Assembly (NCBI GenBank): GCA_964372465.1 | Contig: CAYJRA010000034.1 | Coordinates: 1-5,243 of the forward strand | Direction of reading: 5' to 3' | DNA length: 5,243 bases | Source: JAGVVZ01 sp964372465 | GTDB lineage: Archaea > Aenigmatarchaeota > Aenigmatarchaeia > CG10238-14 | Shown here: positions 1 through 5,109 of the stretch, piece by piece | How positions within the stretch are numbered: position 1 is the stretch's first letter | Layout of the letters: the number at the start of each line of letters is the position of its first letter | Notes under the pieces: model-generated | Told to the model about the DNA's origin: nothing | The model's input: the letters and a program-made list of their open reading frames with translations, nothing else | Database searches by the model: none | Made by a program: the position numbers and the translations under genes

Positions 1-460
1 TTCCATAAGCCAAACCCGCCCAAGCAAGAGCACCTATTAAAGTATTTGCCAAACCTGTACTGGTAAAACCAGTCGTGCCTTTCGGAAGAGAAAATGTTTT
101 TCCCTTAAATACATCTCCAATAAAGTCTAATGGACCTCGAGTTGTACTGCTAGCTGTTTCCGGACCGGGTGGAGGAGCATCACCAGCTTTTTCTAAAGCG
201 GCTAATCGTTGTTCGATACTAGTTAATCTAGAGGCATCTGTAGCAGTACGGCTTACAGATAATCCTCCTCCACTGGGTTGAGTTTTACCAATAGATCCAA
301 CTATTGAATCCGCTTGGTCCACAAATGCGACAGGATTATGAACGTCCTGCCCACTAACAAAATTCTCACTCAAAATAAAAGCCACAGCAAAACTCATACT
401 AACTAATAATAAAATTTCAAAAATAGCAGTGTTAAAAACAAATAACTTCCTCTTTTTCAT
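1..460 (-). CDS. Membrane protein, N-terminal part (C-terminus beyond window)
   Basis: An open frame runs leftward from the ATG at 460-458 to the window edge without a stop, giving 153 residues of an incomplete protein. The start is basic (MKKRK), followed by a long hydrophobic segment at about residues 11-31 that ends near FVSGQ; this is a signal peptide or signal anchor. Residues 61-75 are Gly/Ser-rich. Residues about 76-93 (DASRLTSIEQRLAALEKAG) look like a short amphipathic coiled coil, followed by a Pro-rich linker (DAPPPGPE). A second hydrophobic stretch (about 137-152, GLANTLIGALAWAGLAYG) at the edge suggests a membrane domain follows. The start is supported by a TTTATAAA box centred 25.5 nt upstream, implying a leaderless mRNA. 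I do not recognise a named family. It lies 44 bp downstream of the lipoprotein gene on the same strand but has its own promoter. Confidence 0.8.
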   Translation of the reverse strand, partial: MKKRKLFVFNTAIFEILLLVSMSFAVAFILSENFVSGQDVHNPVAFVDQADSIVGSIGKTQPSGGGLSVSRTATDASRLTSIEQRLAALEKAGDAPPPGPETASSTTRGPLDFIGDVFKGKTFSLPKGTTGFTSTGLANTLIGALAWAGLAYG

Positions 461-481
461 AATTCCAAAGAGAAAGCATTA

Positions 482-489
482 TTTATAAA
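482..489 (-). promoter_or_regulatory. TATA box of the partial membrane-protein gene
   Basis: A perfect TTTATAAA octamer is centred 25.5 nt upstream of the A of the ATG at 460. Archaeal transcription normally starts about 25-27 nt from the TATA centre, so the start site falls on the start codon and the mRNA is probably leaderless. The octamer is palindromic; the minus direction is chosen because of this gene. Confidence 0.65.
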
Positions 490-504
490 TATTCTTGAAT
501 AGGA

Positions 505-1164
505 CTAATTCCTAACTCTGACCTTGCTCACAGTTCCTATCACTTCATCACCTATCTTCCAAACAGCAGAATAATTTCCTTCGCTTATTTTCCAATTATT
601 TAGATTAGAATCCTCGCCAGGAGAAGCCATATGATAAGTTATAAATTTACCGCAATCGTTGGAATATATAAAAAAGCCTGTTTCGTTTACAATTCCTTTT
701 TCATCACTAATCAATTTAAAATCAACATATGATCCCTTCCTTCCGTATATAAAAGACCCAAATGAAACTTTCTCGCCAAATCTAAACTCAGTTTTTTTAT
801 CCCCTACCATTATTTCATGTGCATCTATTAATCCATCATTGTCGGAATCACCATAATTGCACGTATAAAATTCGTTATTTCGTGCTGTAAAAGAATTTCC
901 AGGTTTAATAACTTGTATGCCATTGACAAATTCTCCGTACCGAGCATTTGTAAATTCTTCATCGGTAATTCCTCTATTTTGATTTCTCATCCTTTCCGCA
1001 TCCCTTCTTGATTGATATTCACTATCAAGAGTAGTTCCTTGCCATAGTAACTTGCTAGGATGAAGAGGACCATGTTCTGTATTTGCACATCCAATTGATA
1101 AACCTATAATTCCAGCTAAAGCCAACTTCCTTCCATTTTCTTTTATTTTATCAATTAATCCCAT
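505..1164 (-). CDS. Putative lipoprotein with an EF-hand-like calcium loop
   Basis: The protein is 219 residues from the ATG at 1164, or 222 from the ATG at 1173. The later start is preferred because the TATA box at 1187-1194 lies about 26 nt from it and only about 17 nt from the upstream one. The N-terminus is amphipathic and basic (MGLIDKIKENGRK), then a hydrophobic segment ends in LSIGC, a lipobox with Ser at -3, which is not the commonest residue. It is therefore probably an exported lipid-anchored protein. Counting from the upstream Met, residues 109-120 read DSDNDGLIDAHE, a DxDxDGxxDxxE calcium loop as in thrombospondin type 3 and dockerin-like repeats. Residues about 133-222 are beta-strand-rich with two Trp, probably an Ig-like sandwich. 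Besides the lipobox Cys there are only two others (105 and 174), which could form a disulfide. No specific function is recognised. The stop is TAG at 507-505. Confidence 0.82.
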   Translation of the reverse strand: MGLIDKIKENGRKLALAGIIGLSIGCANTEHGPLHPSKLLWQGTTLDSEYQSRRDAERMRNQNRGITDEEFTNARYGEFVNGIQVIKPGNSFTARNNEFYTCNYGDSDNDGLIDAHEIMVGDKKTEFRFGEKVSFGSFIYGRKGSYVDFKLISDEKGIVNETGFFIYSNDCGKFITYHMASPGEDSNLNNWKISEGNYSAVWKIGDEVIGTVSKVRVRN

Positions 1165-1186
1165 GTTTTTCATAATACTTTGAACC

Positions 1187-1194
1187 TATTTAAA
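1187..1194 (-). promoter_or_regulatory. TATA box of the lipoprotein gene
   Basis: On the minus strand the sequence is TTTAAATA, a close match to the archaeal TATA box. Its centre is 26.5 nt from the ATG at 1164 and 17.5 nt from the ATG at 1173. By the spacing of the other boxes in this window, transcription would begin at or next to the 1164 start codon, which decides the start call. Confidence 0.5.
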
Positions 1195-1288
1195 CTTTAC
1201 TGTCACTAAAAAGTTAATAAAGAAACCCACAAAACTAAAATGTTTTATAGATACAACTAAAAGCGAAATAAATTTCATCACAATAAAG

Positions 1289-1296
1289 CTTATAAA
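1289..1296 (+). promoter_or_regulatory. TATA box of the small protein/radical SAM operon
   Basis: CTTATAAA is centred 25.5 nt upstream of the ATG at 1318, the same geometry as the other promoters here, so a leaderless transcript is predicted. About 95 bp of AT-rich DNA separates it from the divergent lipoprotein promoter. No clear operator is visible between them. Confidence 0.6.
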
Positions 1297-1317
1297 GTTT
1301 TATTTTATTAAAAAGAT

Positions 1318-1530
1318 ATGGAAACATTGGAATATAAGCCAAGGTTAGCACAAAAAGTTATGCCACATTTGAGAGGTCTTGAATTAGATCTATCAAAGCT
1401 TGAAGCTGTAGAGAATCCAAATGTAAAGGAAGTAGCTCTTCGTGCAAGAAATGTAAGAGAAAGAATGGATATAGATCCCTCTTATAAGATACAGGGAACT
1501 TACAGCGAGGCATACTCCGGAGAGGCCTAA
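1318..1530 (+). CDS. Small Cys-free protein, candidate RiPP precursor
   Basis: This 70-residue protein has no recognised family. It has no signal peptide, no hydrophobic segment, no Cys and no Trp. Residues about 7-52 are charged and probably helical (PRLAQKVMPHLRGLELDLSK, then a second amphipathic stretch ending RNVRERMDID). The tail after Pro54 is different: small and polar, ending in TYSEAYSGEA (61-70), where YSEA and YSGEA form a near repeat. A helical leader with a short Ser/Tyr/Gly tail, encoded just before a radical SAM enzyme, is the usual layout of a radical-SAM-modified peptide precursor. That role is inferred from position and shape, not from homology. The start is supported by the TATA box 25.5 nt upstream. 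The gene could instead encode a small partner or regulatory protein. Confidence 0.65.
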   Translation: METLEYKPRLAQKVMPHLRGLELDLSKLEAVENPNVKEVALRARNVRERMDIDPSYKIQGTYSEAYSGEA

Positions 1531-1537
1531 AGAGGAT

Positions 1538-1542
1538 GGTGG
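1538..1542 (+). promoter_or_regulatory. Possible Shine-Dalgarno site of the radical SAM gene
   Basis: GGTGG lies in the 23-bp gap after the small gene, within a purine-rich stretch (agaggatggtgggaag), 11 nt before the ATG at 1554. It matches the GGTG core of the archaeal SD, though the spacing is a little long. This fits translation of the second gene of an operon. Confidence 0.4.
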
Positions 1543-1553
1543 GAAGATAAAAA

Positions 1554-2057
1554 ATGAATCCGACCGCAATAATAGAGGTAACAGAGAATTGTAATCTCGC
1601 ATGTACTTTTTGTTTAAGGCCATCTTTTACCCCTCCAATAATGACTTCTGTAACATTGGAGAAAGTTATTTCCCATATTGTAGAATCAAGCGATAAAAGA
1701 GCAGATTTTATTTGGCATGGAGGAGAACCTTTGTTAGCAGGTCTCAAATTTTTTAAACAAATTCCTGAAATGCAAACAAAATATAATTCTAAGGGTATCT
1801 TTATTAGGAATAATGTTCAAACAAATGGAACTACGTTAAGAAAAGAACTGATTGATTTCCTTGAGGGTAAAGGATTTACTATCGGAACAAGTATTCAAGG
1901 AACAAAAGATATCCATGACAGTTCCAGATTAACGGTAAATGGGAGACCGACATATTATGAAGTTATATCAAATATCTCCTGCTTTATCCTTAAGTCATTA
2001 GACACATTAAACATAACACTTCACACAGTATCTCCGCATAGGAATTTTTCTACCTAG
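1554..2057 (+). CDS. Radical SAM enzyme, truncated (N-terminal part of the barrel)
   Basis: The protein is 167 residues and clearly starts as a radical SAM enzyme of the anSME/SPASM peptide-maturase type. C13, C17 and C20 form the CX3CX2C motif that binds the [4Fe-4S] cluster used to cleave S-adenosylmethionine. WHGGEP (54-59) is the SAM-binding GGE motif. NVQTNGT (87-93) and TSIQGTKDIHD (112-122) match the third and fourth barrel strands; the usual SIDG is SIQG here. NITLHTV (153-159) fits strand five. The protein then ends, lacking the last strand and any SPASM domain with auxiliary clusters; such enzymes are usually about 350-450 residues. The final residues fall inside a candidate inserted element (2025-2183), so this is probably a disrupted gene or pseudogene. 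It follows the small protein gene by 23 bp, presumably co-transcribed, and that protein may be its substrate. Confidence 0.85.
   Translation: MNPTAIIEVTENCNLACTFCLRPSFTPPIMTSVTLEKVISHIVESSDKRADFIWHGGEPLLAGLKFFKQIPEMQTKYNSKGIFIRNNVQTNGTTLRKELIDFLEGKGFTIGTSIQGTKDIHDSSRLTVNGRPTYYEVISNISCFILKSLDTLNITLHTVSPHRNFST
2025..2038 (+). repeat. Left arm of the 14-bp inverted repeat
   Basis: ACAGTATCTCCGCA is the exact reverse complement of positions 2170-2183. It lies in frame in the radical SAM gene, encoding TVSP and the start of the next codon. An exact 14-mer inverted match this close is very unlikely by chance. Confidence 0.85.
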
Positions 2058-2072
2058 TTTTTAATATTATTT
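2058..2072 (+). terminator. Possible T-rich terminator after the radical SAM gene
   Basis: Directly after the TAG stop the plus strand reads TTTTTAATATTATTT. Archaeal RNA polymerase terminates intrinsically at T-rich tracts, so this could end the small protein/radical SAM transcript. The tract is interrupted, so the call is tentative. Confidence 0.35.
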
Positions 2073-2092
2073 ACTAACCGATTAGTAATTAA
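2067..2092. repeat. Hairpin inside the candidate element
   Basis: TTACTAA (2071-2077) pairs perfectly with TTAGTAA (2082-2088) around a CCGA loop. After one T-T mismatch, three more pairs follow (2067-2069 with 2090-2092). It is AT-rich and thermodynamically modest. It could assist termination or be internal structure of the mobile element. Confidence 0.45.
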
Positions 2093-2169
2093 ACGACCTG
2101 CTTGTCGAGGATAATGAGATTAAAAGAAAGTAATGTCAATACACTGGCTTTTAGCTATTTTTAAGTCTG

Positions 2170-2183
2170 TGCGGAGATACTGT
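2170..2183 (-). repeat. Right arm of the 14-bp inverted repeat
   Basis: TGCGGAGATACTGT is the exact reverse complement of positions 2025-2038. It ends 13 bp before the TATA box of the downstream secreted-protein gene, so that core promoter lies just outside the bounded segment. Confidence 0.85.
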
Positions 2184-2196
2184 CACAACAGAAATC

Positions 2197-2204
2197 TTTA
2201 TAAA
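2197..2204 (+). promoter_or_regulatory. TATA box of the dockerin/CARDB operon
   Basis: A perfect TTTATAAA is centred 25.5 nt upstream of the ATG at 2226. It is preceded by GAAATC (2191-2196), which resembles the purine-rich TFB recognition element next to archaeal TATA boxes. This geometry places the transcript start on the 2226 ATG and argues against translation from the earlier in-frame ATG at 2133. Confidence 0.7.
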
Positions 2205-2225
2205 TTCCCTTTTCCACAAAATATA

Positions 2226-4418
2226 ATGTTAAAAAAGAGAACATTATTTTATCTAATTTTAATAATTTTATTCGTCCCTATCGCCCTAGCTCAAGATTTC
2301 ATAAGAGGCGACGCGAATTCTGATGGAGCAGTCAACATAGCAGATTCAAGTTTCATATTTAATTTTCTATTTGCTGGCGGTAGTTCCCCGCAATGCGAAG
2401 ACTCTGCAGACGCGAATGACGACGGCAGAATTGACATTACAGACGGAGCCTTCATCAACAATTTCTTATTTCTCGGAGGACCATCTCCGCCATCTCCTTT
2501 TCCCTCACAAGGTAATGACCCAACGCGAGACAAATTAACTTGCGGAGCAGAAGGAGAGGGCGTTGGCGGAGATTTTTACGTTAGAATTGATTCTACAACG
2601 CCAACAGGAGTATGCACAAATCTAGGAGAAAGAACAGATATAACAGTTGTAGGAAGATTGCCTCTTACAGCAAATGGAAGAGTTGCATGTTTGTTTCCAG
2701 GAGGAAGTAGTTTTAGTATAACAATCAGAGTTATGGAAGACGACCCTCTTTTCAACGATTTAATCGTAGAGCGCACTTTGTTCATACAAAAAGAATGCTC
2801 TGATACCAGTGACTTTTATTTATTCTTCACGCACACATTTGAAGACATTGATTTAAGTTCACAATTCACAATAGTAAAAGGAACGATTGAAGTTTTCGCA
2901 GAAGCAGAATCAAATGACAATTTAGCAATTGGACTCACAGGCGAGAATTATTTAATTAACAGAGAAGAGTGCGATTGTCTCTCTGGCCCATGCTGTGTTT
3001 TAGGAAGCAGGCCTTTCACATTCAGGTCATCAGGTTCGCAGCCAACAGGTTTTGTAGACGGCAATATTTGCACTGGCATAGAATCACCGACAACACAGCA
3101 GACAATCACACAAACAAATTACTTTTGCAATGGCTTGGATGCACAATCGCATTCAACAACAAGCAATATAGCCACATGCGGCATTTGTCAATTCTGCCGC
3201 GACGGAGATTCACAATGCAGGCTTTACAATAGCAGGGAATTATGTGGCACAACAGATTGCGACACTCGAGACACAGAATGCAGAAATTATATGGATGTAA
3301 ATAGTGTTTGCATAACTGGTTCTTGTACTCAACAATCCTGCACTCAATACATAGACTCTGCAAGAGGAACGCAATGCAATGGCGGAGCAGGAAGATGCGA
3401 CGGCTCTGGCTCCTGCGTAAACTGCCAAGACAGAGGGGCAGTAATTTGTTTTAACAACGACGAATACTGGGCAAGAGTTTGCGGCGCAGTCATAGAAAGG
3501 CAGGAGCTGAAACAAGACTGCGGAGAAGATTCCTGCCAAAGTCTCTGGTTCCCATATTGTGACGGAAATGATTTAAGAGAAAGGAGAACATGCACAGGCA
3601 GAGGATGCGCAAATAATGCATGTTTCGCAACAAATTATCAAGAAACAAGATTCGTTCAAACCTGCCAATTTGGATGCGAACGTAACAGCTGTAATCCAAA
3701 TCCAAATATAGAATGTTCAGGTCCTGCTGACTGCCCTGCAACTTTCAGCGCCCCATTCTGCAGTGCAGGAAATGTAAGAAGAACGCAAACAAACTATGAA
3801 TGCCAAAACCCCGGAACAATTTCATCATCCTGCGTAGTTACATCTACAAGAGAATCAACAATTGAACAATGCTCTTGCGGCTGTTCAAACGCCCAATGTA
3901 TCTCTCCTTGCCCACCAGACTGTCAAAATGAATGCACATCAGGACAAACGCGTTGCCTCTCTTCCACAACGCAACAAACCTGCGGCAACCACGATAAAGA
4001 TTCCTGCACAGAATGGGGTGGAAATTTAGTCTGTCCTGCTGGCTGTTCAAACAATCAATGCACACAACCCCCACCACTCCCACGCCCTGATGTCACAATA
4101 AACAATCTTGTAGTGCAATGGCCAAGAGACGGAATCTTTACACTAAACAACCAAGGAACTATAGCATTTGAAATAGCTAATATCGGCGAAGCAAATACAA
4201 ATAATATATTCTGGAGAATAAATTACGGCGATTTATTCACGGACCAAAACACAAATGCTATTTCACTTACAGCAGGAAGTTCAACAGTTGTTTTCGTTCA
4301 GCATGCCTATCGTGCAAGAGGAACATTCACAATAACCGCTACACTAGATCCATCAAATACAATAGCAGAATCAAATGAAAACAACAATCAAAGAACATTG
4401 ACAGTTCAGGTGCTATAA
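2226..4418 (+). CDS. Secreted Cys-rich protein with dockerin-like and CARDB domains
   Basis: The protein is 730 residues from the ATG at 2226. An in-frame ATG at 2133 would add 31 residues that hide the signal peptide and lie upstream of the promoter, so it is rejected. Residues 1-22 are a Sec signal (MLKKR, hydrophobic core, ALA before QD). Residues 24-107 form a paired dockerin-like module: GDANSDGAVNIAD (28-40; D29, N31, D33, N37, D40) and DANDDGRIDITD (62-73), each followed by a FLF..GG helix, with conserved C57 and C106 and a DPTxDxLxC end. Residues about 110-245 are beta-rich and unassigned. Residues about 247-612 hold about 49 cysteines, with repeated GC-(S/E)-x-x-x-C units such as CQFGCERNSC, CGCSNAQC and CPAGCSNNQC, probably disulfide-bonded. 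Residues about 621-730 are a CARDB domain (PDVTINNLVV start, NIGEAN, AESNENNNQ near the end). No anchor is seen. It is likely an exported adhesion or scaffold protein; no catalytic domain is evident. Confidence 0.9.
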   Translation: MLKKRTLFYLILIILFVPIALAQDFIRGDANSDGAVNIADSSFIFNFLFAGGSSPQCEDSADANDDGRIDITDGAFINNFLFLGGPSPPSPFPSQGNDPTRDKLTCGAEGEGVGGDFYVRIDSTTPTGVCTNLGERTDITVVGRLPLTANGRVACLFPGGSSFSITIRVMEDDPLFNDLIVERTLFIQKECSDTSDFYLFFTHTFEDIDLSSQFTIVKGTIEVFAEAESNDNLAIGLTGENYLINREECDCLSGPCCVLGSRPFTFRSSGSQPTGFVDGNICTGIESPTTQQTITQTNYFCNGLDAQSHSTTSNIATCGICQFCRDGDSQCRLYNSRELCGTTDCDTRDTECRNYMDVNSVCITGSCTQQSCTQYIDSARGTQCNGGAGRCDGSGSCVNCQDRGAVICFNNDEYWARVCGAVIERQELKQDCGEDSCQSLWFPYCDGNDLRERRTCTGRGCANNACFATNYQETRFVQTCQFGCERNSCNPNPNIECSGPADCPATFSAPFCSAGNVRRTQTNYECQNPGTISSSCVVTSTRESTIEQCSCGCSNAQCISPCPPDCQNECTSGQTRCLSSTTQQTCGNHDKDSCTEWGGNLVCPAGCSNNQCTQPPPLPRPDVTINNLVVQWPRDGIFTLNNQGTIAFEIANIGEANTNNIFWRINYGDLFTDQNTNAISLTAGSSTVVFVQHAYRARGTFTITATLDPSNTIAESNENNNQRTLTVQVL
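4408..4412 (+). promoter_or_regulatory. Shine-Dalgarno site of the Tat lipoprotein gene
   Basis: AGGTG matches the archaeal anti-SD complement and ends 7 nt before the ATG at 4420. It lies within the last codons of the upstream gene, as expected for an internal operon gene. No TATA box at the promoter spacing is seen here, unlike the operon-leading genes. Confidence 0.55.
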
Positions 4419-4419
4419 A

Positions 4420-5109
4420 ATGGAAAATCAAAAAATCACAACAAGGAGAAACTTCAGCAAGATTGCCTTAGCAAGCGCAGCAACCCTAATTATATCATGC
4501 AGCAAAAAGAGGCGAAGAAGACGAAACGAAAGCCCGATTGTTTACGTATCAAGCAGAACATTTGAAAACGACGGAAATGTCAAATATAGAATTGTCGGTG
4601 AAGACGACGTTGATGTAGTTGAAATAAGAACAGCATACAATGATGAGCCAATACAACACCATTCTTCAAGCAGTATTGTTTTGACAAAACCAGTAACAAG
4701 AGAAAGAAACACGCTATACGCAATAGCAATTGATAACCGAGGAGCAGTCAGCGTTGAATTAGCAGATTCTTTTCAAATACCAACAATAGAAAACGCATTT
4801 GAACAAGTGAGGCAAATGCTTGAAAACGCCGATAATTTTTCAAGCTACCAATCCTCGCCAGATAGAGTTGATTTTCATCTAAATGACACGCAATACTTGG
4901 CAAATTTTCTGATAACAAGAAACGACAAAAGATATTCAATTATCAATATCGTATCCCTTGAAGACAATTTACAAGAGCAAATGAACAATCAATCATCCCT
5001 GAATTCAGCCCGCATAGATAATCTTTTTCTCTACCGTCTTCCAGAAATAGAAATAACAAATTACACAACCGAATTCATAAACGCCGGCTATCTCTCTGAT
5101 TTTGAATAA
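4420..5109 (+). CDS. Putative Tat-exported lipoprotein with an Ig-like domain
   Basis: The protein has 229 residues and begins 1 nt after the stop of the dockerin/CARDB gene, so the two are surely co-transcribed. The N-terminus carries TRRNFSK (8-14), a twin-arginine motif, then a short mild hydrophobic segment (15-26) and LIISC, a lipobox with Cys27. This predicts folded export by Tat and lipid anchoring. Directly after the Cys is KKRRRRR (29-35), an unusual basic run for the outer side of a membrane. Residues about 38-120 look like a beta-sandwich of PKD/Ig type (SPIVYVSS, then VKYRIVGEDDVDVVEIRT, then LYAIAIDNRGAVS). Residues 123-139 form a helix; the rest is mixed alpha/beta with no recognised family. 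There is no cohesin-like domain for the neighbouring dockerin. It may act with the upstream protein at the surface, which is inferred from linkage only. Confidence 0.82.
   Translation: MENQKITTRRNFSKIALASAATLIISCSKKRRRRRNESPIVYVSSRTFENDGNVKYRIVGEDDVDVVEIRTAYNDEPIQHHSSSSIVLTKPVTRERNTLYAIAIDNRGAVSVELADSFQIPTIENAFEQVRQMLENADNFSSYQSSPDRVDFHLNDTQYLANFLITRNDKRYSIINIVSLEDNLQEQMNNQSSLNSARIDNLFLYRLPEIEITNYTTEFINAGYLSDFE

Larger units (their letters stand above)
2025..2183. mobile_element. Candidate MITE-like element (about 159 bp) bounded by 14-bp inverted repeats
   Basis: The perfect inverted pair ACAGTATCTCCGCA / TGCGGAGATACTGT marks both ends. The outside bases on both sides are CAC (2022-2024 and 2184-2186), compatible with a 3-bp target duplication, although three bases can match by chance. 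The interior is AT-rich, has no coding capacity and contains a hairpin. It lies where the radical SAM gene loses its family match. The rest of that gene is not found beyond the element, so insertion alone does not explain the loss; a deletion would also be needed. Alternatives are an invertible segment or a recombination scar. Confidence 0.35.

Noticed and set aside
75..281. Plus-strand 68-residue frame
   Set aside because: It is antisense to the partial membrane protein gene, which has a promoter, signal segment and sensible composition.
1358..1747. Long minus-strand open frame (129 residues)
   Set aside because: It is antisense to the small protein and radical SAM genes, has no recognisable domain, and the plus-strand frames carry clear motifs.
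2094..2107. Small CGAC/GTCG stem with 6-nt loop
   Set aside because: Four base pairs are too few to count as a supported feature.
2022..2228. Excising the 159-bp segment joins the radical SAM frame to NRNLYKFPFPQNI, in frame with the dockerin gene
   Set aside because: The joined frame runs straight into a signal peptide and dockerin gene, not the missing radical SAM half, so it does not restore the enzyme and is probably coincidence.
3106..3741. Several overlapping minus-strand frames with many Cys or hydrophobic residues
   Set aside because: They are antisense shadows of the Cys-rich coding region; their composition follows from the sense codons.
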